Source of the DNA: Siphonodentalium dalli
Taxonomy: Eukaryota > Mollusca > Scaphopoda > Gadilida > Siphonodentaliidae
Reading direction: 5' to 3'
DNA length: 64,000 bases
NCBI GenBank assembly: GCA_032622095.1
Contig: CP136065.1
Location: 26,607,141-26,671,140, forward strand
The translations under genes and the position numbers were made by a program. The notes below the pieces were generated by a model that saw nothing but the letters and a program-made list of their open reading frames with translations, ran no database searches and was not told where the DNA came from. Numbering within the stretch: position 1 is the first letter of the stretch; each line of letters begins with the position of its first letter. Below, one piece after another: positions 45,101 to 57,375 of the stretch.

Positions 45101-45940
45101 TACTATATATTTTGAGACTTCCGTATATATATATATATATATGTGTATGTGTGTGGGTACTTCATAGAATCAAAAACGCGTGTACAGATTGAGCTCAAAT
45201 TTCGTATATAAGTGTAAAATCCCACGGACACCGTCGTTGTCGCGTTTTGGAGAAGCTCAGAGCACCTCTTCTCCCTTCCCAATCATCAAAATCACCGCAA
45301 ACGCCACTTCTGGGTTAAGGCATCAACAATCTTTATATTGACCTTATTCGGAGGTGTTAAGGATTAACGCTCTTTATTGCAATGGACGTGGCTAAACGAC
45401 TGACCCCATGCGTCCGAAATACGGATGCGCGACGAACTGCAATTATCTCGATTAAAAAGGCAGAATTGATCTAAGCAGCGTTTGTTTACAATTCAACGCA
45501 ACGCTATCGCTCGAAATAATATGCAGAGATATTTCACGACGGGATTAATTGACTGTCCGCTCTTTTCGGGGAGACGGGTACCATGAATTAACTCATTGAA
45601 AAACAAACAATGCGTTGTCTGTCGTTCCTAGGAAGGGGGGATTTCATCGGGTCAATTCGGGGACTAATCTAGGAACGGGGATGTTGTCTGTCGTTCCTAG
45701 GAAGGGGAGATTTCATCGGGTCAATTTTTCCGCCAGAAACAAAAAATTCATTTAAAAAATTAATTGGATTTCATCGGGTCAATTTTTCCGCCAGAAAAAG
45801 GCACAATTAACTCATTGAAAAACAAAGAATTAAATTAAATAAAATAAAATTCAAAAAAACATAAATTAAATTTAAAAAACATTAAATTACAAATAATGAT
45901 GTTTCTGACCAACCACGCCAGTGGCGGGCTAACCTGCTAG
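45101..45940 (+). mobile_element. Helitron-like element H1, second copy
   Basis: Near-identical to 43151-43991 (840 against 841 bp). Ends GTGGCGGGCTAACCTGCTAG at 45940, with H2 starting at the next base. Confidence 0.75.
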
Positions 45941-46665
45941 TCTAATATATATTTTGGGACTTCTGTTTGTCTGTTAGCGATGGCCGGGGAAACTGCCGGA
46001 CGGATTTCGACCAAACTTCCTATCTAAGGGTAAAAACCCAGATGCAGTGTCGTCGCATTGCCTTTGAGAAGCTCCGAGCACTCATTCTCCATTCCCACTG
46101 CCGCCGTCTTGGAATTGTGGGGTTGGTCGCGTGATAGTTAAAGAGCGTTCGTATCCGCAGTGTCGTTGATAAAGAGCGTGTCTGTGTCCAGACATGAGCG
46201 TGTTGTGTCTGTGTCCAGACATGAGCGTGTTGTGTGATCCTTATATCTGTGTTCGTACTTAGGGGTTCCTAGGAATGGGGGAGATTTTCATCGGGTCAGT
46301 TTTTCGCCCGAGGTGACCTTCACCTTGAAACGGGTACCCACAAATGATATATATGTATGTGTGTGTCCGTTATAGACTCGAAAACGGTCCTTCCGATTGA
46401 GTGCAAACTTGCTACCTAGGGGTACTTTTGTCCGGGAAGTCTCATGGACCAGTCAAATTGTGACCCCGACCTGACCTTGACCTTCAAAATGGTCAATTCA
46501 AGGTCAACTCGGGTAAAACTGACGGATTTCGACGAAATTTGATACCTAGGGATACTGTTGTCCGGGGAGTGTTTGGACGGGTCAAATCGTGACTCCGACC
46601 TGACCTTGACCTTCAAAATGGTCAATTCAAGGTCAAAGCCCGGACGAAGTCGGGTCACCTGCTAG
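45941..46665 (+). mobile_element. Helitron-like element H2, second copy
   Basis: Same length (725 bp) as 43992-44716 with only isolated differences (for example GATACTGTTGTCC for GATACTTTTGTCC). Starts TCTAATATATATTTTGGG and ends in the hairpin and CTAG at 46662-46665. Confidence 0.82.
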
Positions 46666-46916
46666 TCAGCTATATTTATTCAATCCATATATTGGATATT
46701 GAATATTACTATAATATAATTATTATTCAATAGTGCCGTATAGTCCGCACATATATATTAGTTCGAAAAGGTCATAATTATGAATCTCTGGACTGTTTTA
46801 AACTCCGTTAAGAGTTAATAATGTCGTCGTTCAAGATTGTTGTCAAGGTAATCGGTATATTGTCCAAGGACAAGATCTTCCGCAAAATATAAATGAGCAT
46901 GGGTGTGCAACAAATA

Positions 46917-47288
46917 CATACAAATATGGATATCATTGGAACCGGTTCATTGACCACATTGTGATGGTTACAGTTATGCCCTGTGCCAATGCATTCTCTT
47001 ATATATACGAGTCGACCATAGGTCGCCTCGCATATATAAGAGAATGCATTGGCCTAACAAAATCCTTTTTTTTAACACTTTTTACCATTTTTTCTTACAT
47101 TCTTTAACAATTTAAAAACAAATTCTTACATTTTTTAACAATTTTTATAATATTTTTCTACATTCTTTGACAATTTTATCATTTTTAACATGTGTTAAGC
47201 CAATGCATTCTCTTATATATGCGAGGCGTCCTATGGTCGACTCGCATATATAAGAGAATGCATTGGCACAGGGCCGTTCTGTTGGGTA
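46917..47288 (+). mobile_element. Family A hairpin MITE, copy 3, termini lost
   Basis: It enters at ATACAAATATGGATATCATT, has GGAACCGG, both 69-nt palindromes (about 46985-47053 and 47199-47267) and ends CAGGGCCGTTCTGTTGGGTA without the outer AAGGGTTAA. The spacer is longer than in the 400-bp copies because TTTTTCTTACATTCTTTAAC-like words are repeated three times. One base change in the first palindrome (ATATATACGAG) and one in the second (GAGGCGTCC) mark decay. Confidence 0.88.
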
Positions 47289-48960
47289 CATATATGGGAG
47301 ACAAAGCACACGCACAAATAATCAGCAATTGTTTTGTGTCGTGTGCGAGTTTCGCCCGAGTGTTAATTGCGAGTCTACCGTGACGTCATTTAATTAAATT
47401 GTCCACCTACAATACATGTATCGTTAGCCGTATATATGTCCGCCGTTGGAGTAGATGCAGGACAATCATGTACATTGTGTAATTATAGCCCGCTCAAAAT
47501 GCCAATTATTCTCCCATCCCGATGCGATTCTTTCCCCAACACACGCAAGTCGTTCCACGCAAACGGGAGATTACCGGAGATACCATAGCATTTGGTGATT
47601 GCTGATGACGACTGTCTCAACTGGTTTAACGGATCTCTATCCGAAATCGATAGCAGAGCGCTCGGTGCACCGTGACACGCCAGGGGGATACCTCACGTGC
47701 GCCTAAATTAATGTAATACATTTCGATGCGTAAATCCCCCCACAAGCGGTAATATAGCCTCCATCGTGGCATTGGCATGCAATAGTTTTCTCATTTTGCT
47801 TAATGTGCGAGGAAATGTTGGAGTCGTGATTTCCGTAATCATATAAAGCTCCCGCGAAACTCATTTATGGGAGACATCACTAACAAAACGACGACAGCGT
47901 AGATCTATACCATTTTATAATCTGTGGTTATAAAGAGGATCCATCCGATTTTATCCCAAATTAATTCAAATTTCCTAAGCCAGTTTTCCGATTACCAGGC
48001 GAATACATTATTAAAGATGGTCTATCTCTTCCTAAACACGTTTCGGATACATTCCGGGTATGAAATAATAGATATGAGTTGAAGACGTCTGTCTGGAAAC
48101 GCTTCTATCAATTAATATTGATTTTATATCGATATTTTCTTATATAATGCGATAATCGAGTGGGAAATTGTTTCTTTAATATTTTTAATCAGAGATATCC
48201 CGCATGGTATGCCCCGATCGAATGCGAGCCGTAAATTGTCCCAAATTGATTGTATGTGTATTATACCGAGAAAAATCGAAATAAAATCCATATTAATTCA
48301 TAGAAGCGTTTCCACCCAGTGGTCTTTGATTCATATTTATTACTTTATACTCAGGAAACTCTATACAAAACTTGTTATGGGAATAGATGTACCATCTTTG
48401 AAATTATTTTAAATCAATACCATTCGTACCATGCACGTCGCCGTTAAATATGCACAGGAACATTCCAGATGATGCTATTGAAATAAACATAAAAGTGTTA
48501 TTTACATTGTTATGAACTCTCTTTATTTTTCATAGAAACCATAAACGCTTCTTCTTCTTTTTTTGGGACACTGCTTCTGTTGAGATGATTTCTGACTAAT
48601 CGAAAGCAATATAACTTGATTGCAAACTGGTATAATTAAACGTGGACATTGTAGTGCATGGTGTCGGGATCGCATGGGCACATTTAACTCAGGACAAATT
48701 TATTCGTATCCCGTTAATTATAACATTTTCAGTTCAAATTTTTTATTTCAATATTTTACTTATTGAAATTAATCAACTGGATATTATTATGTTTTTCGTT
48801 CATAAAAACTAGTTTCAGGAAGAATGTCCCATTTTCTTGCTAAAGTATCCGATCCTCATAGATTTGCGAGAGTGGAATATTTCAGGTGGTATTGGAAGAA
48901 ACGTCAAGCTCTGGTCGACCACGTCGGAACCGGAATGTCTTAAATTAATCGTGCTATAAG
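47289..48960. other. Unassigned DNA, no gene seen
   Basis: No recognised exon or repeat. A 67-codon open frame at 48209-48412 (+) lacks any motif. Confidence 0.4.
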
Positions 48961-48966
48961 AATCTC

Positions 48967-49146
48967 CAATAAACGAGGTGAATAGGTTATATATGTACCA
49001 AATTCAATCTCCAACAAACGAGGTGAATAGGTTATATATGTACCAAATTCAATAACTCCAACAAACGAGGTGAATAGGCTATATATGTACCAAATTCAAT
49101 AACTCCAACAAACGAGGTGAATAGGCTATATATGTACCAAATTCAT
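48967..49146. repeat. 45-47-bp tandem repeat, four units
   Basis: The unit is CTCCAACAAACGAGGTGAAT followed by AGG(T/C)TATATATGTACC and AAATTCAATAA. The first two units lack the final AA; the last stops at AAATTCAT. Confidence 0.95.
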
Positions 49147-49464
49147 GTTACATAATACCCTCTACCACGGGACTGATGAGCGTCAGCCGCCTGTTCTATT
49201 TGATCGAGAGAAAAAGTGGTGATGACGTCACGTAATTCTGATAACGAGCGCTAACACCGGCCTGGTTCAAGAGCAATAACTCTATTGGCGAAATGAAAGT
49301 AAACTGGTGCATAACATTGTGGCCTCAATTTGTGGGGATTCGAGTCTCGTTTGTTCACTGTGAATATACGACACCGGATATTGCGCCGATAGTTTGCATT
49401 AAAATGGTATATTTTGCACATAGAGTTGATGATATCCAAATACGAGGATCCATAAGTTATGACA
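49147..49464. other. Unassigned DNA
   Basis: Contains CTGATGAGCGTCAG at about 49172. I considered a ribozyme here and rejected it. No gene was recognised. Confidence 0.4.
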
Positions 49465-49812
49465 ACATATCCTCGCGCAAATACGCACATAATCGTTGTA
49501 TAATATGAACTAGGTACATTATGTGATTATTTGATTCTAAAATGAGCAGATAATGGACTCATAGCCGTTATTTCGTTTTATGGCGAGGGCCACAGTGAAA
49601 ACACGTGTTATCGGTCGTACCCCCGAAAAGTCGTGACTTGGCTTATTTGTGATTGTCCGCACATAATCTGCACAGCATCGGCTCATTGTGAGTCGATAAT
49701 GTGACTGAAACTCTCATTTTCAGCACATTAACGACTCAAAATGATGCGATTCTAAGCAGATTATCAACCTAAAGCAAGTTCTATTATAAGCAGATAATAT
49801 GCAGGTTTAGGA
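49465..49812 (+). repeat. Solo arm of family G
   Basis: CAACATATCCTCGCGCAAAT, ACGCACATAATCG, ATTTCGTTTTATGGC, CACAGTGAAAACACGTG, GTGAGTCGATAATGTGACTG, GCAGATAATATGCAGG: the same order as the left arm of 23727-24830. No inverted partner is found within about 1 kb downstream. Confidence 0.78.
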
Positions 49813-52800
49813 TAAACAGGCTGGTTAGGAACATCACATCACTCCGAATATTTGACGAGTAGGCCATACTTCTAAAATCTACTATCTATAAATCCTGGCA
49901 ATAAAGTACACCCAGATAAATCACTATTATTATGTGGAATTTCACGGATCCTCTGCAACCAGTAGGCCTGATAAATATCGAATAGCTAACGCTTAAAACG
50001 TACGAGTGTTAGAACGTTGCTATACACACGGCGCACGAACCGTTCATAATGGCTTATATAGAACCAAACAAGAGTTTTTTCAGCTGCTGGTTTAAAGTAT
50101 TGCCGAAAGAAATAATTATCTGGTGTACGGCAAATTGCAGTTCGGTGATATGTTAGCGAACGGCAAATTAGTAAGTCAAAATAAATATCTGCTAATTACA
50201 GGGAAATAATTGGCTCAAAATATTAGTCATATCATTTACACATCAGTAAAATGATGAGTGTACCATTTTGTTGATTTCAAGTTCATTAGCACACTGCGTG
50301 TACGTCAAATAAACGGTGACTTATTTCGGGGCGTTAAATTCACGTCAGAGCTGATCTACCCGGAAGCTAGTCATTATAATTATAACTTTAAAGGTCCAAT
50401 TTTAATTTAAAAAAATACTATCCTTATGGCGATGGTTATGATATATTATCGTCGAAACTTCAAACATTGAAATGAGCATTCGTGATTTAAGACCACCCTT
50501 TAACTAATATTCGAAGTATTGATTGATTGAGGGTTTAACGTTGTTTTGGCTGCTAGGCCATACCACGACCAAGAACATAATCAGGTATTAAACAATCGTA
50601 GCGAAGCAAGTGTAGATAAATCAGACAGTGGATTAGATTAAAACAATGAGCTATGAACAAAAAACGCACCCAAGAGGAAATGTTCCCGCTTGGAGTCTGG
50701 AATATAAATTCAAGAACTGACTAGTGTGCAAGCATAATATAAAAAACATAGAAGTAGTACAAAAATACGTAATTAATTACAAATAAATAACCAAGGCTGC
50801 ATATCGAAATGTTTAATGTAGATTCTGACATCAGATTTTGCATTGACAAGGTATTTATAATATTTGAGAATCGCGCATGAACCTTTATCAATGCGTAACG
50901 CTGAAGGTCGGGTGGGCGAGACAGAATGTCCATAAAAACTGTTTGGTGTTTTTTTTTAGAGTTAATAGTTTCTCATCAACCTCTGGTCAAACTTTTTGAA
51001 AATTCAAATGTGATCCTCTCTCGGCTGAATTCTGGTCTCAGGTCTAGACCACCCTAATAATCACGGTGTTCCATGTCAGGACTTGGTCTCGCGAAACCAC
51101 CTAGTCGCAAGCTGGGATCGGCGCATTGTTGTACAATCAACGGCAATCAATGACAATCTATGGACAAAAGCGTGCTGAGCGCTGCATCGAGATTGGTGTG
51201 TTGGTGTCTCCAAACCTGAGCACTTGAAAGCGGCTTATATCCGTGTTGTATAGCGGTATCTGTATGCCGTCGCCGTTCGACATGGATCACGAGACAGGGG
51301 TGGTGCGCATTTCTCACCCCCTATGCGGATGTCACGACGTTGTCAGTTTTACGGGTGGAGGAAAGTCTACCCTGAGAGTAAATTCACCGAGAAACACTCC
51401 GCTGTGTGTAGAAATACCGACACCGGAAAGGGACCGACAAACTTGCCAGATACACGAATCAGATTGTCCTCACTTAGAGTGGATCGCGAATCCGCGCTTG
51501 TCGAACCAGCTTCGTCAGCGCTAGATGGCAAATGGCGGCATAATGCCCCGATCATTCTACCGACTGGACCACCGGCGTCCTTTAAAATCAATGTGTAGTG
51601 TAAAATATTGTTTGTTCAGATCAAGAACCAACTATATATTGTTCAATTATGCGTCAAAATATTACACATAAATTACATTCATCTCTTGAAAACATTTCGA
51701 ACCATTATTATAGGGGATATCAGGTGGGAATTTCCAACAACTGGAAATAGTGAGGTACTTGGTTGGAATTTTTCAACAATTCATTGGGGTGAGGGGGTGA
51801 CATGTGCAATGTAATTTCGAGGACTTGGGAATTCGCAATAAGTTGAAAATTTAGAAAGATTCTAAATAACTATCGCCGTGTTAAAAAATCGAGATGGGTG
51901 CGTTGTATCACACTTCCGATAGCAGATATTTCCATTTCCATGTAAATTTTTTCCAAATCCATCTTTAAAGATAAATTATGACAAATAAACCAATTTGAAA
52001 TGTCAAGACTTAAGAAACTGGACCAAATAAATCATTAATCAAGAGCAGGGGTCCCATGCATTTAATTTAATTTAATTCGAATTTAATCGGACATTTCCTT
52101 ATTTTGAACCACAATTTTTCGTTCTGTCTTAATATAATTTTGAGAGTTTTTGCTGTTATATTGTATATCCAGTCCAGCAATAATTTATTCTCAAATGATG
52201 AATTGAACTATCAAAACTAGCTCCGACCTCAATTCATTTCAGAAACACGGAACGAAAGACGCCCGCATCCAATGCGGATTGCGTTCCGATTGCAAAACTA
52301 CTATCATTCCCTATTTATCCGTGTCAACCAAACCCATCGATAACATATTAGAAATAATAGCACGAAAATCTGACTTAATCCATCTAACGGTAATATGCTT
52401 TCAAACACGGCAAGGATGTTATAAATAAAACTCGACTGTAAAGCCAGATAAACGCACGCATGATTCACAATCGAATTACCAATCTGTATCGTTACTGCGA
52501 AAACAGAAAAAGGTATTCTCGTCTCAGGTTCAAGTCTTGGTTTATACAAAAATCTCAGACCAGGGGGGTACTAGGTCTCAGTTGTAGACTATTACATATA
52601 ACACACATAATTATCGATTATATTACATTTTGTCCAGTTCATATATAATTATAATCTTTCTTCTACGCGGCATATAATTAAAACACAATTCCTATTTGGT
52701 TAACATAAAGATAAATGCTTCCAAAAAATACATATGTTTCTGTTACCAGAACTTGTACGTTACCACATGGTTCGAATTATGAACAGACCGACACAGTCTT

Positions 52801-53919
52801 GAATGACAATAAGAAGGCAAACCATGGTTTACGTAAACCTGAGTTTCAAAAAGACGAGAATACGGACCAGTGCTGACCAATAATCCCAGCTTACTCGCCT
52901 CGAAGCTGGGTAACACATGGCGATCACCGTGGTTTCGGCCTGGTCTAGACATATAGTTTACATGAAACCCTGGTCTAGACCAGGGACCAGAATTCGGCCG
53001 TCTGGGTCGAAACATTTGAGTGATTTTGGGGGTGTTTGTTTTGAAACAACACGATCGTCATGCATATATGTGTTGTAGCAACTGGCTCAATTTGAGTGGA
53101 TATTTTTGGAACATGGCATGTGACACAGGTTCGGGAACCGGTGTGATATCGGTGTGGTCAAATTGTGTTGCTTGCGACATACCAATGATGTTCGTCTGAC
53201 TGTTGTCTGTCTTGACTGCTGGCATCAGGCAGCTGTTCAGTTTTATGTTAAAATTTGCCTGGCTAAGGATAAGTAGAATGTGAAAATGCCCTCACGTTCT
53301 AGTTTTTTCTCTCTAGAACCGAAATCCGAATGCACAAACCAAAACCTCACAAAATCCGTTACAGGATTTACTTGCGTTTTCAATATGTCATGGATTAGTA
53401 GTAGTGGCAATATTAATACTAGTGTGATACAACTATTCCATTTTCTAAACAGAATTTTATCCCCAAGTGACTGAAAAGTTTTATGTGGCACGCGCATAAA
53501 GCTTTTACGCCTGTAATTGAAGCTATACTGTAATGATGAAGCTGCTTTCATCTAGAAATTGGCAGAGCCATCTATGGGACGCCAATGAGATTTGATAGCA
53601 GTCACATATTACGAGGAATATAACGGTGCGGTTTAAATCTAGCATATTTCTCCATCTGTATCACTGGCAGGGATGGGGTCGGGACGGATCACACATATTA
53701 GCAAGAGAAGAAATATTTTACGTCCGTTTCCACCAAACATGTATATACACACATCCGTGATACAATGAATACAATACTGTGGTTTAAAGTGCCAAATTGA
53801 TGCCGTCCGAGTCAAAGATGATCGAGGGTTATAGATCAGCAATGTTGATAAAACAATTTTTCTTGCAGATTTCCACCAAACTTATATGTGTTCTTATTCG
53901 TGAAAGTTAAAGATTTTTT
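49813..53919. other. Long stretch without recognised genes
   Basis: Open frames are short. One at 51243-51524 (+, 93 codons) overlaps others on both strands and shows no motif. ATTGATTGATTGAGGGTTTAACG at about 50520 resembles the start of a repeat common in mollusc genomes. CCCTGGTCTAGACCAGGG at 52968-52985 is a perfect 18-bp palindrome, with half of it repeated at about 52939. Nothing else was identified. Confidence 0.45.
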
Positions 53920-56626
53920 TTTCAACAGGTTTAAGGAAATTCTCTATATATCACAGAACATTTTATCTGACCAGGCTATGAATACCTCAAACCACCTGCC
54001 AATCACAGGTACCTTGACAGTGCTTATGTGCTCCGATCTGCACAGGTCGATACAAAATAAACGAATATACGATTGGGACAAATTGAATAGCATTGTATAT
54101 AAGGACCATTTGGATGTGACATGCATCTTACTTGCTAACCGCGAAATCACCTCCAAAAGCCATATTGATGATAATTACTCCGACTTTGTTGACGTCCTAC
54201 ACTCCGCATCTTTAAGTGCAATACCACCAAAATCAACCAAGCGTCATACAAAACCATATTGGAACACGACAACATTAAGAAGCTTAAGAAGCATCTGAAA
54301 TCACTACACTTAACTTGGATTCATGACGGAAAGCCACCCAACGCAGCACAGCCTATCAATCATATGTGAATTATAAATATGGGAAACGAGTATTTCGCCG
54401 CGCGCACAGGCATGCTGTTAATAACTTCTCGACTGAACAGAACAGCAAACTCGATACATATGCAAGGAACAACCCCAAACTTTTCTGGCGCTCATTACGG
54501 CCTCGTCGTGGGGTTTCATCTGGTATATGTTCTGTAATGGAATTCGACGACGTTCTTTCTGGTTGGGCCGCATCGCATACTTTCAAGATTTGTATTCCCA
54601 AAATAAACATGAAGTACCAACATTCGAAGAATATGTTAGTAATCAAGTTTCTTCATTTATTAACAGTGAGAACACTGACTGTCCTATTCTTGGACACCCA
54701 ATAGCTGTACAGGAGGTGATATCCATTGTACCTAAGCTTAAGCTCGGAAAAGCAAGCGGTTGTGATGACATAGTCAACGAACACTTTCTCTTCGGATCTG
54801 AATTGCTGCACGTTTGCTTGTGCAAATTATTCAACTCCTTTCTCGAGTACGAATAGATTCCCCCGTCCCTAAAATCAGGAATATCGTTCCTCTTTACAAG
54901 GGAGAACCGAAGCCATCCACATTTCCCGATAGTTATAGAGCTATTTCTCTTCTTCCTGTTGTTTACAAAGTATTTGAAGGTATGCTCCAAAAGCGATTCA
55001 TGAATAGCCATTTGCTTGCGACAATCCCTAGTTCCTTACAATATGGATTTCAAGCAGGGATTGGATGCAATATGACATCTTGCATTCTCCAGGAGGCTGT
55101 TTCATATGCTCAGGATAACAATTCATAACTCTTTGTGGTCTTTTTGGATTCAAAAAAGGCCTGTGATAAAGTATCGTACACTGGCCTCCTGTATAAGTTC
55201 ACTCGCCTCGCCTTTTCTAGAAAGGCCATACGCATGCTCAGTTGTATTTACAGTGATAATACGAGCCGGGTCCGGTATAATAACTGTTTGTCAAACTCCT
55301 TCAATATAGGACAAGGATTCGCCATTTTGCTACCTAGTCCATATTAATGAACTTCTGGAAACGTTATCGACCACGCGGATGGGACTAACAATAAACGATA
55401 TTTCGTGTGTCGCGCCAACAACGGCAGATGATATCACTTTAATATCTCTTTCTAAATGTGGTCTTGATAGACTTTTAGACATTTGTGACCAGTATAGTAA
55501 CAAATGGCGTTTCTCTTTCTCGTGTACCAAGAGCAACGTCGTTGTGTTCAACGAATCAAAGTCCAGCTACTCTAAGTCAAGCAGAATATGGAGTTTAGGA
55601 CCAGACATTATACCAGAGCAAACAGAATGTACTCATCTTGGTATAGTTCCAAACAAATTCGCCAATGGACGAACCCAAGGACACATTGTCTCTTCAAAAC
55701 TAAGGAAAACGTTCTTTTCAATAGCACGGAAAGCAAACACTTCTCTGACTCCTTCGTCGTTGCGAGAAATCCTACGATGTGTAGTTCTGCCCAAGGCTTT
55801 GTACGGGTGCGAACTGTTCCCATTAGAATACGCATCGAGCCTCCCCATTATGGAGAGATCACTTCGGACTTGTGTTAAAAGTATTCAAACACTTCCAAAG
55901 AGAGCCAGCACACGATTATCACTTGGTTTACTCGGCCTTATGCCAATCGAACACCAAATACATATAAGAAAACTCTGCTTCCTTGGAGGCCTGATTCATC
56001 TGCCAATGCATCAGCAAACTCCACTCCGATTATTTCTTTTAAAAGCTCACCAGCAACTCCTGTTCAACCGATACAAGTCTGGCTTTTCTCACGACATATT
56101 CCAGATACTTTATAAATATAGCCTCATTAACTATCTGTTCACATTTATGGACGATGGAGTCTTTCCCACAAATGTTGCATGGAAGACCATAGCAAAAGAG
56201 TCCGTGATGCGCGTTTACTCCAACGGATGGCTCTGCGCAGTGACGACTGATCCACATTTGAATTTTCTATCCTTATCTCATCGAAACCCACTTAACGTAT
56301 GGCCGATTTGGGTCAGGTTGCAACTAATTGGAACTCATCACTCCTCGGAGTACACGAATATGGCAAGACTTCTTAACAGAACAACATTTGTGAACAACTC
56401 CCCGTGTGTATTGTGTTCTACGCGATACGAAAACGAACTGGTGCACATGTTTTCCTGCCAATCTCGTTTATTGATATCTGCTAGGAACCAATACTGGGAT
56501 TTCATTCTCAACCGCTTCCGTATTCAAACATTTCTATTCATGTTTGAATTATCACCGGTGAATTTATGTGCTCTGTTCTTCGGATCTAGACTTCAACACT
56601 CCCAACTGTTTTACGAACCAACATAA
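53920..56626 (+). pseudogene. Decayed non-LTR retrotransposon (LINE): endonuclease end, RT and C-terminal Cys-His motif
   Basis: Coding similarity begins at about 53935 with the endonuclease end (NTSNHLPITG; the usual Asp of SDHLP is Asn). Linker: KPYWNTTTLR and RVFRRAHRHAVNNF. RT blocks follow in order: KLKLGKASGCDDIVNEHF (54735), IRNIVPLYKGEPKPSTFPDS with YRAISLLPVV (54880), SLQYGFQAGIGC (55030), VVFLDSKKACDKVS (55135) and the catalytic region as TADDITLIS (55420; family YADD). The final 415-codon stretch (55379-56626) is open and ends with CVLCSTRYENELVHMFSC (C-x2-C-x9-H-x3-C). Breaks: stops at 54298 and 54856, an in-frame stop at 55126, frameshifts near 54580 and 55320. The domain order fits the CR1/Jockey/L2 broad group. 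It is inactive and 5' truncated. Confidence 0.9.
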
Positions 56627-56800
56627 CCAAATAATCCATTCTACAGCCACATTCCTTCTATGTGCAAGCGACTCGTTGAAAGGAACTCAGGAATGACAAA
56701 CATGTTAAAACAAGTGGCAAAAACATTTAGTGTAAATTCACACGACAAAGCCAATGACGGTAGCCATCAAATTTAATAACATGCCACTCTTATATTGTTT
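56627..56800. other. Sequence after the LINE stop
   Basis: Probably the LINE 3' untranslated region (CCAAATAATCCATTCTACAG onwards). No clear tail or polyadenylation signal was found. Confidence 0.4.
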
Positions 56801-56807
56801 TAACAGT

Positions 56808-57375
56808 TTATCGGGTGGGCCATTTCCATGTGACATTACATGTGTTTATTACATTACCTGTGTATAATAATTGATACATTTGTCCATGATCGCACATTTA
56901 TGCGACACCACTCTCAATTCATGCAACAAATATATAACACTGCGAGTTGTACATTAAATAGACCACACGCAGGAGATATTAATAACGGTTATATTATATT
57001 GATTGCGGTTCATATATCAAGACCACACACATGTGATATATATATTTACAAAACATTCACGATATAGGACACGAAATTATTAATTTAATGGGTGGTCCAT
57101 TTCTATGTGACATTAAAAGTGTTTATTATCTGTATAATAATTGATACATTGATACATCCAGATCGCACAATAAGGCGACACATTTCATGTAACAAATATA
57201 TAACACTGCGAGTTGTATATAGACCGCATGCAAGATATATTTATCTATTTCGTATATCTGTAACAGTTATACTATAACGATTGTGGTACTTATATCTAGA
57301 CTGGACGAATGTGATATAGATACATTTACAAACATTTACGATATTGGACACTGAAATTATTAAATATCATAACAT
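56808..57375. repeat. About 275-bp direct duplication, diverged
   Basis: The first copy starts GGTGGGCCATTTCCATGTGA; the second, at about 57089, starts GGTGGTCCATTTCTATGTGA. Both continue with TGTATAATAATTGATACATT, ACAAATATATAACACTGCG, AGTTGTA and TTACAAA(A)CATT(T/C)ACGATAT, then GACAC(G/T)(G)AAATTATTAA. Indels and substitutions show that it is old. Confidence 0.85.

Larger units (their letters stand above)
44925..46838 (+). repeat. About 1.95-kb tandem duplication, second copy
   Basis: Second copy of 42965-44890. It ends at TTCAAGATT, after which the sequence (GTTGTCAAGGTAATCGG) is unique. A short AAATTAAATTAAAAAATT tract at 44890-44930 lies at the junction and may have promoted the exchange. 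Confidence 0.9.

Noticed and set aside
49165-49215. CTGATGAGCGTCAG as a hammerhead ribozyme core
   Set aside because: It has the CUGAUGAG box, but no GAAA box follows a plausible stem II and no stem III closes it. CTGA...TCAG is just a short inverted repeat.
51243-51598. Possible exon in a more GC-rich patch
   Set aside because: Three overlapping frames on two strands are open to similar lengths, which speaks against selection on one of them.
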